Assembly: GCF_001424705.1 (NCBI RefSeq)
Contig: NZ_LMRA01000001.1
Coordinates: 497,546 to 561,545 of the forward strand
Length of the DNA: 64,000 nucleotides
Direction of reading: 5' to 3'
DNA from: Methylobacterium sp. Leaf465
GTDB taxonomy: Bacteria > Pseudomonadota > Alphaproteobacteria > Rhizobiales > Beijerinckiaceae
The stretch's first letter is position 1. Each line of letters starts with the position of its first letter. Positions 37,936 through 46,975 of the stretch are shown piece after piece. The notes beneath the pieces are model-generated. The model was not told the DNA's origin and made no database searches. It was given only the letters and a program-made list of their open reading frames with translations. The position numbers and the translations under genes were made by a program.

Positions 37936-38302
37936 TCTTCTGGGCCATCGCCTTGGTCTCGGGGTCCTTGGCGTGCTTCAGGGCCACCTTGGCCATGGCC
38001 ACCGCGCCCTTGTGGTGCGGGATCATGTGGGTGCGGAAATCCACGTCCGGGTTGCCGGTGTAGGGCACGTGCATGTCGTGCATCATCGCCATGTCGGCGG
38101 CCTTGAAGTCCTTGGTCGAGGCCGGGTCCTTCGGGTCCGGCTTCATGTCGTTGATCATCTTCATCATGTCTTCGTCATGCGACGCCTTCGGGTCGCCGGG
38201 CATCTCGTGCCCGCCGTGGGAATGGGTCGACTGGGCGAGGCTCGGCCCAGCCGTTCCGAGGCCGAGCAGCGCGGCCAGTGCAATCGTGCCGATGGTCTTC
38301 AT
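37871..38302 (-). CDS. DUF305 exported protein (CopM-like)
   Basis: 143 residues from the ATG at 38302, which follows GGAAACGACC. Signal peptide (KTIGTIALAALLGLGTAGPSLAQ), a His/Met-containing lead (STHSHGGHEMPGD), then a DUF305 helical domain with MHDMHVPYTGNPDVDF and HMIPHHKGAVAMAKVALKHAKD. The HMIPHHxGA motif and Met-rich character fit copper-binding DUF305 proteins such as CopM. It is the last gene of the leftward RND operon that starts at 44655 and probably buffers periplasmic Cu or Ag. Confidence 0.88.
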   Translation of the reverse strand: MKTIGTIALAALLGLGTAGPSLAQSTHSHGGHEMPGDPKASHDEDMMKMINDMKPDPKDPASTKDFKAADMAMMHDMHVPYTGNPDVDFRTHMIPHHKGAVAMAKVALKHAKDPETKAMAQKIIDDQEKEIGEMEAWLKKNAK

Positions 38303-38399
38303 GGTCGTTTCCATTCCTACGTGACGTAACTTGGTGGTGGGGCAGTGGGAGCCCTGCGCCCTGGACGGACGCATGAGGGTTCCCGGTCCGCGCGGCCGA

Positions 38400-38642
38400 T
38401 CAGCGGTTCCGGGAAGGCTTGGAGGCCGATCCATCGGGATGGGCGTGGTCCATGCGTTCACCCGACCCCGTCGAACCCGTCTCGCCGGGGCGCGCGTCGT
38501 GGGCCGGCCCACCCGAGGTGCCACCACGGTTCGGCGTCGGCTGGGTCTGCTGCTCGGCGTTGGCATTGCCCTGGTCGTCGGCGAGGGCCGGGGTGGCCGC
38601 CGAGAGGGCGATCAGCAGGGCGGCGGCGGTCATGGTCTTCAT
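38400..38642 (-). CDS. Small exported hydrophilic protein
   Basis: 80 residues from the ATG at 38642, with a signal peptide (KTMTAAALLIALSAATPALA) and a polar mature part rich in Gly, Gln, Asn, Pro and Asp, with a few His at the end (MDHAHPDGS). It appears disordered and is not recognised. It lies between the DUF305 gene and the gene at 38801 in the same operon. The start is supported by the leader peptide and by GGAGACCGAAGCC upstream. Confidence 0.6.
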   Translation of the reverse strand: MKTMTAAALLIALSAATPALADDQGNANAEQQTQPTPNRGGTSGGPAHDARPGETGSTGSGERMDHAHPDGSASKPSRNR

Positions 38643-38800
38643 GGCTTCGGTCTCCTTGGTTCGTCGTGTTGGACAGGCCGGCAAAGCGTTTTCCGGCCGG
38701 TGGCTCGAACAGGAGGGACAGCCTTCGGCGGTCCTCCTGCATCCCTGCACGGGATCGGTCGGTCCCCTCCGGCCCGCGTCCGGGGCCGGAGGGCCGTTGG

Positions 38801-39166
38801 TCAGTTGAACTTGCCGCTCGTCGTCGCGCCGTCCGGGGCGGTGAGCTGGACGGCGCCCTTCGGGCTATCGCCGAGCACCACGGACGCCTTGCCCGAGAGG
38901 CGGTTGCCGTCGGCCGGTTCGAGGGGCACCCGAGCCGGCTTGCCGCCGACGACAAGGATGGCGGTGCCCTTGAAGCCGGTCGCCGGCACCGGCTTCTGGC
39001 TTCCGTCCGAGACGAACACGTCGACGGTCTCGCCCTTGGCGACGAGCTCGACGTGGTACTTGCCGGCGTCCGTCACCCGGCCGCCGTGCTGGCCGGACAC
39101 CTCGTGCGCGTGGACCGGCAGGGCGAGCAGCACGCCCGCCATCAGGGCCATTCTCCAGGGAATCAT
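38801..39166 (-). CDS. Small periplasmic protein of the RND operon
   Basis: 121 residues from the ATG at 39166 with a clear AGGAGAAAC ribosome site. Signal peptide (MALMAGVLLALPVHA, cleaved before HEVSGQHGG), then an all-beta looking domain (YHVELVAKGETVDVFVSDGSQKPVPATGFKGTAILVVGG) of about 95 residues. The N-terminal His of the mature form and the beta character recall small periplasmic metal chaperones of efflux operons, but I do not recognise the family. It is encoded 26 bases after the RND pump. Confidence 0.72.
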   Translation of the reverse strand: MIPWRMALMAGVLLALPVHAHEVSGQHGGRVTDAGKYHVELVAKGETVDVFVSDGSQKPVPATGFKGTAILVVGGKPARVPLEPADGNRLSGKASVVLGDSPKGAVQLTAPDGATTSGKFN

Positions 39167-39192
39167 CGGGTTTCTCCTTTTTGGGTGGGGGC

Positions 39193-42100
39193 TCAGAACG
39201 CCTCGACCGGACGCGGCTTGGCGCCGTCCGGACGCGGTGCATCGGGTGTCTCGGCCTGCGTGGCGCGCAGGCGCTCCAGCGGGGCCTTGCCGAACCGCAG
39301 GAACAGGACGGGCGTCAGGACCGTGTCGAGCAGGGTCGCGCTGATCAGGCCGCCGAAGATGGTCACCGCGACCGGGTGCAGGATCTCCTTGCCCGGGTTC
39401 GCGGCGTCGTAGAGCAGCGGCACCAGGGCGACGCCGGCCGACAGGGCGGTCATCAGCACCGGCGTCAGGCGCTCCAGGCTGCCGCGCACCACGAGGTCGC
39501 GCCCGAACGGCATGCCCTCGTGCAGCGACAGGTTCAGGTAGTGGCTGATCTTCAGGATGCCGTTGCGGGCGCTGATGCCGGTCAGCGTGATGAACCCGAT
39601 CATCGACGCCACCGAGAGCGGCTGGCCCACCAGCCACAGCGCGATCACGCTGCCGATGAGGGCGAGCGGCACGTTGCCCATGATGATCAGCGCCAGCACG
39701 GCCGAGCGGTAGCGGCTGTAGAGGATGGCGAAGACCAGGGCGAGGGACAGGGTCGACAGGGCCGCGATGGTCCGGCTCGCCTCCTCCTGCGCCTGGAAGG
39801 TCCCCTCCAGGCTGGCGAAGAAGCCCGGCGGGAACTTCGCGTCCGCCACCTGCTCGCGAATGGCCGCCACGATGGTGGCCATGTCGCTTTGCCCGTTGGT
39901 GTTGGCCTGGACGACGAGACGGCGCCGGCTGTTCTCGCGCAGGATCTGGTTGGGGCCGTCCGTCTCGCGGATGTCGGCGACCTGGCGCGCCGGCACCCAG
40001 CCGGACGGCGTCTCGATCAGGAGGTCCTTGAGCCCCTGGGTCGTGCGCTGGCGCTCGGGCAGGCGCAAGAGCACGTCGAAGCGCTTGTAGCCATCGGCCA
40101 CCGTCGAAACGACGCGCCCGTTGGACAGCCGGCTGAGCTGCTCGACCACGGCCGAGGGCTGGACCCCGTAGAGGGCGGCCCGGGTGTAGTCGACCCGGAT
40201 CTCCAGCTGCGGGATGCGGACCTGCTTCTCCACCTGCAGGTCGGCCAGGCCCGGGATTTTTGCCATGCGGTCGCGCAGGTCGTTGGCCACGCTGCGAAGC
40301 GCATCGAGGTCCTCGCCGAAGATCTTCAGGGCAAGCTCGGCCCGGACGCCGGACAGCATGTGGTCGAGGCGGTGCGAGATCGGCTGGCCGACGTTCACCG
40401 AGAGCGGCAGCCGGGACAGGCGCTGCCGGATGTCCGCCACGACCGCGTCCTTCGGCCGGCCGCCGCCCTTGAGCTCGACCTCGATCTCGGAGGAGTGGAC
40501 GCCCTCGGCATGCTCGTCGAGCTCGGCCCGGCCGGTGCGGCGACCCACCGAGGCGACCTCCGGAATGTCCAGGAGCAGCTTCTCGGCGATGAGGCCGACG
40601 CGGTTGCTCTCGGAAAGCGAGATCCCCGGGTTGAAGGTCGTGTTGACGGTGAACGAGCCCTCGTTGAAGGGCGGGAGGAAGGCGCGCGGCAGGTTCCAGG
40701 CGGCGATGCCGGCGGCCACGACGGACAATGCCACCATGGCGACGAGCAGGCGCTGGTGCCTGAAGGCGACCCCGAGCAGTCGGGCGTTGCCCCGCTTCAA
40801 CCATCGCAGCAGGGCGCTGTCGTGCTCGGCCAGGCTCTTGAGGCCCGGCAGCAGGTAGTAGGCCAGCACCGGCGTCAGCGTCACCGACACCAGCAGGCTC
40901 GCCAGGATTGAGATGATGTACGCCTGCCCCAGGGGGGCGAACAGCCGGCCCTCGATGCCCGACAGGGCGAACAGGGGCACGAACACGAGGACGATGATCA
41001 TCGTCGCGTAGACGATGCCGGAGCGCACCTCCGAGGAGGCGGCAACCACCACCTCGAAGGTCGAGCGCGGCGAGCCGGCCGCCCGGTTCTCGCCGAGCCT
41101 TCGAAAGATGTTCTCGACGTCGACCACGGCGTCGTCGACGAGCTCGCCGATGGCGATGGCGAGCCCGCCCAGGGTCATGGTGTTAATCGACAGGCCGGCG
41201 AGGTGGAAAGCCACCGCGGTCGCCAGGATCGAGACCGGGATGGCGGTCAGCGAGATGGCCGTGGTGCGCACGTTCAGGAGGAACGCGAACAGCACGATGG
41301 CCACGACCACGATGGCCTCGACGAGCACGCGCTCGACGTTGGCGATGGATGTCTCGATGAAGTTCGCCTGACGGAACAGGATCTGGTCGGCCTTGATGCC
41401 GTTCGGCAGGGTTGCGGTGATCTCCTTCAGGGCGGACTCGATCTCGCGCGTCAGCTTGACCGTGTCGACGTCGGGCTGCTTCTCGACGGAGACGATGACG
41501 CCGGGCTTGCCCATGTAGCCGCCGTCGCCGCGCTTCACCCTCGGGGCGAAGGAGACTTCCGCCACCTGGCGCAGGTAGACAGGCGCGTCCGCGACGTTGG
41601 CGACGACGACGCTGCGCAGGTCGTCGAGGCTCATGGTCCGGCCGATGTTCCGGATGAGGTACTCGCGGGCGTACTGGTCGGTGAAGCCGCCGCCCGCATT
41701 GGTGCCGAACTGGGTCAAGGACGCCTCAAGCTGGGCGTTGGTGACGCCGAGCGCCCGCATGGCCGCCACGTTCGGGCTTACCCGGAACTGGCGCACCTCG
41801 CCGCCGATGGGAATGACCTGGGCGACGCCCGGGATGGTGAGCAGGCGAGGCCGCAGGATGAAGTCGGCGGCCTCGCGCACCTCCATCGGGGTGGCGTTGT
41901 CGCCCGTCACCGCCACCAGCAGGATCTGGCCCATGATGGACGAGATCGGCCCCATCTGGGGCGTGACGTTCGGCGGGAGCTGGTCGCGGACCAGGGTCAG
42001 GCGCTCGGCGATCTGCTGCCGATTCCGGTAGATGTCGGTGCCCCAGTCGAACTCGACATAGACGATGGAGAGCCCGACGCCGGAGACCGAGCGCACCCGG

Positions 42101-42339
42101 CTGACGCCGGGCAGGCCGTTCATCCGGGTCTCGATGGGGTAGGTGACGAGTTGCTCGACCTCGGGCGGCGCGAGCCCCTCGGCCTCGGTCATGATGGTGA
42201 CCGTGGGCTTGTTGAGGTCGGGAAACACGTCCACCGGCAGCTTGGTGGCGGTGAAGGCGCCGTACAGGATCAGGACGGCGGCGACCGCGAGGACGAGCAG
42301 GCGGTTGCGCAGTGACTGCGTGACGAGGAAATTGAACAT
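39193..42339 (-). CDS. Heavy-metal RND efflux pump, second system
   Basis: 1048 residues, complete. [27 protein letters not shown] is the standard opening. The fourth-helix motif reads [21 protein letters not shown], different from the CzcA (DFGLIVDGAV) and CusA (GAMIDAAIVMIEN) pumps of the window. This form is common in operons with DUF305 and HMBD proteins and corresponds to the less-characterised HME5-like group in the published motif scheme; the metal is uncertain. The methionine triad of CusA is not evident. Its adaptor gene ends 12 bases upstream; the pump precedes the small periplasmic gene at 38801. Confidence 0.9.
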   Translation of the reverse strand: MFNFLVTQSLRNRLLVLAVAAVLILYGAFTATKLPVDVFPDLNKPTVTIMTEAEGLAPPEVEQLVTYPIETRMNGLPGVSRVRSVSGVGLSIVYVEFDWGTDIYRNRQQIAERLTLVRDQLPPNVTPQMGPISSIMGQILLVAVTGDNATPMEVREAADFILRPRLLTIPGVAQVIPIGGEVRQFRVSPNVAAMRALGVTNAQLEASLTQFGTNAGGGFTDQYAREYLIRNIGRTMSLDDLRSVVVANVADAPVYLRQVAEVSFAPRVKRGDGGYMGKPGVIVSVEKQPDVDTVKLTREIESALKEITATLPNGIKADQILFRQANFIETSIANVERVLVEAIVVVAIVLFAFLLNVRTTAISLTAIPVSILATAVAFHLAGLSINTMTLGGLAIAIGELVDDAVVDVENIFRRLGENRAAGSPRSTFEVVVAASSEVRSGIVYATMIIVLVFVPLFALSGIEGRLFAPLGQAYIISILASLLVSVTLTPVLAYYLLPGLKSLAEHDSALLRWLKRGNARLLGVAFRHQRLLVAMVALSVVAAGIAAWNLPRAFLPPFNEGSFTVNTTFNPGISLSESNRVGLIAEKLLLDIPEVASVGRRTGRAELDEHAEGVHSSEIEVELKGGGRPKDAVVADIRQRLSRLPLSVNVGQPISHRLDHMLSGVRAELALKIFGEDLDALRSVANDLRDRMAKIPGLADLQVEKQVRIPQLEIRVDYTRAALYGVQPSAVVEQLSRLSNGRVVSTVADGYKRFDVLLRLPERQRTTQGLKDLLIETPSGWVPARQVADIRETDGPNQILRENSRRRLVVQANTNGQSDMATIVAAIREQVADAKFPPGFFASLEGTFQAQEEASRTIAALSTLSLALVFAILYSRYRSAVLALIIMGNVPLALIGSVIALWLVGQPLSVASMIGFITLTGISARNGILKISHYLNLSLHEGMPFGRDLVVRGSLERLTPVLMTALSAGVALVPLLYDAANPGKEILHPVAVTIFGGLISATLLDTVLTPVLFLRFGKAPLERLRATQAETPDAPRPDGAKPRPVEAF

Positions 42340-42351
42340 GGGCGTGCCTCC

Positions 42352-44091
42352 TCAGCGGACCTGATCGAGGAGCTCGGCGCCCTCGGTGACGACGCGCTTG
42401 CCCGCGCCCACCCCCTCGGCGACGAGCACGTTGGTCCCGTCGAGGGGCTCGACCCGGACCTGGCGGGCCTCGAAGCGCTCGGCGGCGACGTGCTCGTAGA
42501 CGATGGCCTGCCCGTTGCCGGAGCGGACCACCGCCGCACGCGGCAGGGCGAGGCCGGACTGCTCGGCGTCCGTGCCGGCGAGCACCGTGAGGAACTGCCC
42601 GACCCGCAGGCCGGCGGTGTTGCCCTTGATCGCGAACTGGACCGGGATGGCCTGGTTGCGGTCGGCGAGGCCGGCGCCCTGGTAGACGAGGGATAGGGTG
42701 CGCCCGTCGGCGAAGCGGGCCGTGGCGTTCCCAGCCGGCGTGAGGGCGTCGAAGCTCAGGGCCTCGACCCAGAGACGGGTCGGGTCGACGATCTGGAACA
42801 CCATGGCGCCGGCCGCCGCCATCTGGCCCGCCACCGCGGAGGCCTGCGCGATCACGCCGTCGACGGGCGCGACCAGGGCTTCCGGCTGCTGTCGTGCCTT
42901 GTCGAGGGCCGTGCGGCGGTCCTGCAGGCCCTTCAGCTCGGAGAGGGCGTCGTCGAGCTGCGTCTGGGCGACGGCGCCGGTGGTCGCGAGCTTGCGATAG
43001 CGCTCCACGCGGCGCTCGACGACGTCGATCTGCTGGTCGAGCTCGCCCTGGCGCTGGCGCATGTCCGAGACGTCGATGGCCTGGACCGGGGGCGTCACGT
43101 AGGCCAGCACGTCGCCCTTCCTCACCGTCGTCCCGAGGCGCGGGAACAGGCCTGAGGACGGCGGCGAGAGCCGGCCGCCGACCGAGGATTGCACGACGCC
43201 GCTGGCGTTCGGGTCCGGGATCACGCGTCCCGGCAGTTCGACCGTCCGGTGGAACGTCGCCTGCTCCGTCATGGTGGTGCGCAGGACCAGGAGGCGCTGG
43301 GTCGGCTTGGGCACGAACACGGAGCCGTCGGGCAGGCGCTGGGCAAGGTCGGACGACGGCTGCGCGGGGTCGAGCAGGGCCGCGCCTTGAACCGGGTCGC
43401 CCTTGGACGGGGTGCCGTGGTCCTCGTCGCCATGGGCGAAGGCCACGGTCCCGAGCGCCAGGGTCACGAAGACCGCCATGACGGCCACGGCGGGAAGGCT
43501 GCGCCGGCCCCGCATGAGCACGGTGAGCAGCATGCCGAGGAGGAAGGCGGCCGCCGCGGTCAGCATCAGGACGGGGTCCTTGGCCGCGAGGCGGGCCTTC
43601 AGGTCGGCGACGGCGGCGGACGCCTTGGCCATGGCGGTGCCGGCCGGCGCTGCGGCCGGGGCGGCGACGGGCGCCTGGGTCTGCGGGATGGACAGCGGGA
43701 CGGTGAGGACGTCGACCGCCTCCCCGGCGGTGACGGTCACCAGGAGGTCGTGCGATCCCGCCTGCGCGAGCCAGGGCGCGGGAAGCACGTAGGCCGCCTC
43801 GGCGGTCTCGGTGGCGGTCCTCTGCCCCTCGGGCGTCTCCACCTCCAGGACTGCGCCGCGGACGGGTTCGTTGGTCCGGAAGCGGTCGAGGTAGAACGTG
43901 ACCTTCCCGTCCCGTGGGATGGCGGTCAGCTCGAACGCGTCCGACGCGGCCTCGCCGCGCGGGGCGAGGGACTTCGAGACGGGCGGGGGCGGTGCGCCGT
44001 GGTCGTGCCCCTCATGGGCACGTGCGGGACCCGCCAGCGAAGCGACGGCCAGCCACGCCGCGCCAAGGGCGGCGGCAATACGAAAAGACAT
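42352..44091 (-). CDS. RND adaptor with extra N-terminal domain and membrane segments
   Basis: About 579 residues from the ATG at 44091. A signal peptide (RIAAALGAAWLAVASLAGPARA) leads into a His-containing start (HEGHDHGAPPP) and an additional beta domain of about 100 residues (FELTAIPRDGKVTFYLDRF and following). Two hydrophobic segments (VLMLTAAAAFLLGMLLTVLM and LPAVAVMAVFVTLALGTVAFA) come next. Only then does the HlyD/CusB-type adaptor begin (near residue 240; VELPGRVIPDPNASGVVQSSVGGRLSPP, helical hairpin, PVDGVIAQASAVAGQMAAAGAMVFQIVDPTRLWVEA). Ordinary adaptors lack the first 230 residues. An upstream ATG at 44127 would add 12 residues. Confidence 0.85.
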   Translation of the reverse strand: MSFRIAAALGAAWLAVASLAGPARAHEGHDHGAPPPPVSKSLAPRGEAASDAFELTAIPRDGKVTFYLDRFRTNEPVRGAVLEVETPEGQRTATETAEAAYVLPAPWLAQAGSHDLLVTVTAGEAVDVLTVPLSIPQTQAPVAAPAAAPAGTAMAKASAAVADLKARLAAKDPVLMLTAAAAFLLGMLLTVLMRGRRSLPAVAVMAVFVTLALGTVAFAHGDEDHGTPSKGDPVQGAALLDPAQPSSDLAQRLPDGSVFVPKPTQRLLVLRTTMTEQATFHRTVELPGRVIPDPNASGVVQSSVGGRLSPPSSGLFPRLGTTVRKGDVLAYVTPPVQAIDVSDMRQRQGELDQQIDVVERRVERYRKLATTGAVAQTQLDDALSELKGLQDRRTALDKARQQPEALVAPVDGVIAQASAVAGQMAAAGAMVFQIVDPTRLWVEALSFDALTPAGNATARFADGRTLSLVYQGAGLADRNQAIPVQFAIKGNTAGLRVGQFLTVLAGTDAEQSGLALPRAAVVRSGNGQAIVYEHVAAERFEARQVRVEPLDGTNVLVAEGVGAGKRVVTEGAELLDQVR

Positions 44092-44181
44092 GGAAGAGGC
44101 ATCCTCGCGTTCGAACACCGGACGCACATCCGCGGCTTGCGGACGGAATCCGACCGTTGCGCGCCCTTGGCGCGCCGTTCG

Positions 44182-44655
44182 TTACGCGAGAGTTCGTGGG
44201 GGCCTGGGCAGGGCCTCGGGGCCGAGGCCGGAGCGGCCGTCGACGTCGTGCGTGACCAGGACGACATGCCCGAAGGCGAGCGTCGGCATTGTCATCGGAG
44301 CCGAGACGATGCCAGGAACGCAGCAGGACATCGTCCCGCAGCATGCGCCCTTGCAGGGACCGGGGCAGCAACCCCGACCCGCGTCCTCGGACTGGAGGAC
44401 GGCGACCCGGGCGGGAACCGCGGCCTTGAGCAGCACGGGCGTTGCATCGACGGCAGCCGCCGACCGACCGATGTCGCGCGGTGCGGGGGCCGCCAGCGGC
44501 GCGACGGACGCCTTGGGCGCCCGCGTCATGGCGGCATGGTCATGGCCACCGTGATGATGGCCTTCGTGAGCCTGGACGGCAGACGGCGCGACGTAGGCGA
44601 TGATCATCACGATCATCGCCGCCATCAGGCGCACGAGTTGCCGGTCGGGTCTCAT
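44182..44655 (-). CDS. Exported Cys/His-rich protein heading the second RND operon
   Basis: 157 residues. Membrane/signal segment (LMAAMIVMIIAYVAPSAVQA) followed by HEGHHHGGHDHAAM, a linker, and a cysteine cluster CCPGPCKGACCGTMSCC near residues 95-112. Its His and Cys composition suggests metal scavenging in the periplasm; family not recognised. The sigma70-like promoter at 44723-44751 directs transcription into it, so it probably begins the operon that continues through the adaptor, pump and DUF305 genes. Confidence 0.65.
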   Translation of the reverse strand: MRPDRQLVRLMAAMIVMIIAYVAPSAVQAHEGHHHGGHDHAAMTRAPKASVAPLAAPAPRDIGRSAAAVDATPVLLKAAVPARVAVLQSEDAGRGCCPGPCKGACCGTMSCCVPGIVSAPMTMPTLAFGHVVLVTHDVDGRSGLGPEALPRPPRTLA

Positions 44656-44722
44656 CGGGATTGCTTACACCGTTTCGATGGGCCGAGGAATACTCGCCCC
44701 GGGACACAAATGGCCGAGCGCC

Positions 44723-44751
44723 GATATTGTTTCCACTTACCCCTCGTTCAA
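44723..44751 (-). promoter_or_regulatory. Candidate promoter of the second RND operon
   Basis: Minus strand: -35 TTGAAC (44751-44746), 17-bp spacer, -10 AATATC (44728-44723), about 70 bases before the ATG at 44655. Consensus-like in a GC-rich background. It overlaps the end of copZ by a few bases. Confidence 0.5.
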
Positions 44752-44957
44752 GCCGCGGTACTCAGCGGCTCGGCGCCATAGCCCGCGGAACGGACCGCGT
44801 CGGCGAACCGCGTCGCATCCGAGGCCGACGCGATGGAGACGATGCCGCCGCCCAGGTCGATGTCGACGGTGGCATTCGGGTCGACGCCCAGGACCGCACG
44901 CGTGACGGACCTGGCGCAGCCGCCGCAGTTCATTCGAGTGACCTTGAGCCGGATCAT
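44748..44957 (-). CDS. copZ: CopZ-like heavy-metal chaperone (single HMA domain)
   Basis: 69 residues from the ATG at 44957, with GAGGGG eight bases upstream. One HMA domain: MIRLKVTRMNCGGCARSVTRAV with the MxCxxC metal site (Cys11, Cys14), then DPNATVDIDLGGGIVSI and a C-terminal YGAEPL. CopZ carries Cu(I) to CopA and CueR. A CueR-type promoter begins 33 bases upstream, so this gene should belong to the copper regulon controlled by cueR at 37.4 kb. Confidence 0.9.
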   Translation of the reverse strand: MIRLKVTRMNCGGCARSVTRAVLGVDPNATVDIDLGGGIVSIASASDATRFADAVRSAGYGAEPLSTAA

Positions 44958-44989
44958 GACGGTTCCCCTCTTTGGAGTGACGTCACGCC

Positions 44990-45020
44990 GATATGGGGCT
45001 TCCCATGGTGGGAAGGTCAA
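44990..45020 (-). promoter_or_regulatory. copZ: CueR-type promoter of copZ
   Basis: Minus strand: -35 TTGACC (45020-45015), 19-bp spacer, -10 CATATC (44995-44990). Within the spacer lies the dyad CTTCCCA/TGGGAAG, the same half-sites as at the copA-cueR operator. The 19-bp spacer is the MerR-family signature, and the ATG follows at a suitable distance. Confidence 0.85.
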
Positions 45021-45231
45021 GGGGGACGATGTCAGGACCGAGGGGGCCGTAAGCGAGACTGCAGCGGGGGGGGCACCCCGGAGCTTCCCGCCGCATGGAG
45101 CGGGATGGCGACGGCACCGACTATCATGACCGTTCCAGCCTCGGAACCTGGTCCGCCTGAGCGGTCACCCGCCGGATAAAAACAGGTTCCATGCGAGGCG
45201 AAGGAACCATAGAAAGATATCGGGAACAAAG

Positions 45232-45259
45232 AAGCCCACAGGTTGGAACCTGTGGGCTT
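45232..45259. repeat. Near-perfect palindromic hairpin upstream of the NYN gene
   Basis: Arms AAGCCCACAGGTT (45232-45244) and its exact complement (45247-45259) with only two bases between, so it is a DNA dyad more than an RNA loop. It lies in the 370-base gap between copZ and the NYN gene. No T run follows, so a plain terminator is unlikely; it may be an operator or a recombination remnant. The rest of the gap shows nothing clear apart from the copZ promoter. Confidence 0.55.
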
Positions 45260-45327
45260 CACACGGGCCGGAGCCCATGGGTTGCTGGCGGCGCACCGTT
45301 CAGCGTTGACGGATCGGATATGAGTGC

Positions 45328-46068
45328 ATGGGGTCGGATAGTCAAGCCGAAAAATCCAAGATCCGGGCCGCACTCTATATCGATGGTTTCAATTTATACC
45401 ACTCCGTCAATGACTTAGAAGAACCGTTCCTGAAGTGGTGCAACTTCTGGAAGTTGGGGGAAACCATCCTGCCGCGCCAGACCGAGACGCTCGTCCGCGT
45501 CGTGTTCTGCACGGCCTACTACCCCGGGGACCACAGCAAGAAGGTCCGCCACGAACGCCTGGTCAAGGCCCTGAAACTGGTCGGCGTCGAGACCATCCTC
45601 GGACACTTCAGCCGTGAGGACGCCAGGTGCAGGGACTGCGGCTCCACCTGGCAGAAGCCGACCGAGAAGGCGACGGACATCAACCTGGCCTTGAGCGTCT
45701 ACGACGATGCGGTCCACGACGTCATGGATACCGCCTACCTGCTGACCGCAGATACGGACCAGGCTGCGACCGCCCAGCTCTTCGCCAGGCGTTTCCCGGG
45801 AAAGAGGCTCGTCAGCGTGAGCCCTCCGGGCCGGACGCACTCACAGCACATCCTCTCGCACACGGCGCACAAGATCGCGCTCAACCGGGACCACATCGAG
45901 CGGGCGCTGTTTCCCGGGTTGGTCTCCGTCGAGGGGCAGGCCGCCGTCCTGCGCCCGCACGAGTACGACCCACCGCCCGGCTACGTCATGTGGGACGAGC
46001 GACCGAAGTCGCCCGCGAAGTCGAACGGGCAAGCGGCGCCGAGGCTTAACGTGTCGCCTGGGCGGTGA
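45328..46068 (+). CDS. NYN-domain (PIN-like) putative RNase
   Basis: 246 residues. The N-terminal core fits NYN/DUF88 (LabA-like) nucleases: RAALYIDGFNLYHSVND with Asp19, DINLALSVYDDAVHDVMDTAYLLTADTDQ with further acidic residues, and RLVSVSPPGRTHSQ. A Cys pair CRDCGSTW lies in the middle insertion. The family is related to PIN nucleases that cut RNA with metal ions. The gene stands alone, with no partner, next to the decayed higB and His-rich genes; it may be a defence or stress RNase of the island. Ribosome site is weak (GGATCGGAT). Confidence 0.82.
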   Translation: MGSDSQAEKSKIRAALYIDGFNLYHSVNDLEEPFLKWCNFWKLGETILPRQTETLVRVVFCTAYYPGDHSKKVRHERLVKALKLVGVETILGHFSREDARCRDCGSTWQKPTEKATDINLALSVYDDAVHDVMDTAYLLTADTDQAATAQLFARRFPGKRLVSVSPPGRTHSQHILSHTAHKIALNRDHIERALFPGLVSVEGQAAVLRPHEYDPPPGYVMWDERPKSPAKSNGQAAPRLNVSPGR

Positions 46069-46596
46069 AGCGCCTATCGCTCCGGGGGCCGGCAGGGAGG
46101 CAAGGCCGGAATGGGGTGGAGGATGGACGAGGTCGTCGACGGACCTTGCGAACCCCGCGAGGATGACGGTCGGCGGCTCCGTCGCCCGGCGCGGATGCCT
46201 TGCTTCGGGATCGGACCCACCACCCTGCAGGTCGAGACGGTCGCCGCCTGCACCCTCAACCCCATGGGCGTCGTCCGAACCCTCGGACGCGGCACCTGAC
46301 CCAACCCGTCTTCCGAGACGGTTACGGGCGGGACACGGCAGGGAAGACGGAGGGGTGCCTCGGGAAGCTCGGCATAGTTCGATGATCCCGACCGCCGTGA
46401 CCTGACCCGTGTCCGGCCCGCCGTCAGGCAGGCAGGGGACAAGGCTTCCTTATCCATGCGGACCGGGAGAGGACCTAGCCTCGGAACGGTCCGGGAAGGT
46501 CCACCGTTCCTCGACGCTTCCGTACCCATCCCATGCGATCAACGAAGAGCGCGGATCGTCGGTACGGGCAACCAAAAACCAACGAGGAAGCCCCGC
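46069..46596. other. Gene-poor stretch holding the decayed higB copy
   Basis: About 530 bases. From about 46378 it matches the higB end and the higB/His-rich intergenic region of 32.8-33.4 kb; the left part (46069-46377) matches nothing I recognise. A 62-codon open frame at 46111-46299 is not supported by codon pattern or homology. Confidence 0.5.
46378..46434 (-). pseudogene. higB: Remnant of higB (last third)
   Basis: The minus-strand codons read CLPDGGPDTGQVTAVGIIE, against CRPDGGLDTGQVTAVEIIE in the intact HigB at 32789-33127. The match ends abruptly on both sides: upstream codons are missing and the sequence joins directly to the intergenic block before the His-rich gene. The remnant keeps the order and orientation of the intact locus, so it records a segmental duplication with a deletion. 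Confidence 0.85.
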
Positions 46597-46860
46597 ATGA
46601 GGAAGTCCCTGTTCGCCGTCGCCGCCCTGGCCGCGCTCGGCGCCATCGGCATCGCCGCCCCCGTCTCGGCCGCTCCCGGCACGGTCGGCGCCGTCGATGC
46701 CCAGACCAACATCGTCGACGTCCGCATGCATGACAGCCACGGCCACCGCGGCCATGGCATGCGCCATCACCACCATCGTGGGCACGGCATGCGCCATCAC
46801 CACCATCACCGCGGCCACATGATGCGCCACGGTCACGGCCATCGCCACCACCGCATGTGA
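46597..46860 (+). CDS. Exported His/Met-rich small protein (copy 2)
   Basis: 87 residues, paralogue of the protein at 33418-33684: leader KSLFAVAALAALGAIGIAAPVSA, then VGAVDAQTNIVDVRM and a His-rich tail with more histidines than copy 1 (RHHHHRGHGMRHHHHH). Ribosome site GAGGAAG. The tail difference comes from expansion of CAC/CAT codons within a repeating 'RGHxMRH' unit. It is probably a periplasmic metal buffer; a terminator hairpin follows. Confidence 0.82.
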   Translation: MRKSLFAVAALAALGAIGIAAPVSAAPGTVGAVDAQTNIVDVRMHDSHGHRGHGMRHHHHRGHGMRHHHHHRGHMMRHGHGHRHHRM

Positions 46861-46866
46861 TCGTCC

Positions 46867-46890
46867 AGGGGCCCTTCGGGGCCCCTTTTT
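46867..46890 (+). terminator. Rho-independent terminator
   Basis: Stem AGGGGCCC (46867-46874) / GGGCCCCT (46879-46886), loop TTCG, followed by TTTTT to 46890. One of the clearest terminators in the window, directly after His-rich copy 2. Confidence 0.9.
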
Positions 46891-46975
46891 GTTTCGGACT
46901 GCCCTCGGCCAAGGGTCGAGGACGGGATTAAGGGGATACCCTGGGCCGCTCCTTCCTCATTGAGGAGGAAAGCCC

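Noticed and set aside
46111..46299. A 62-codon open frame beginning MGWRMDEVVDGP
   Set aside because: The start overlaps purine-rich sequence by chance, the product is not recognisable and the region is decayed DNA.
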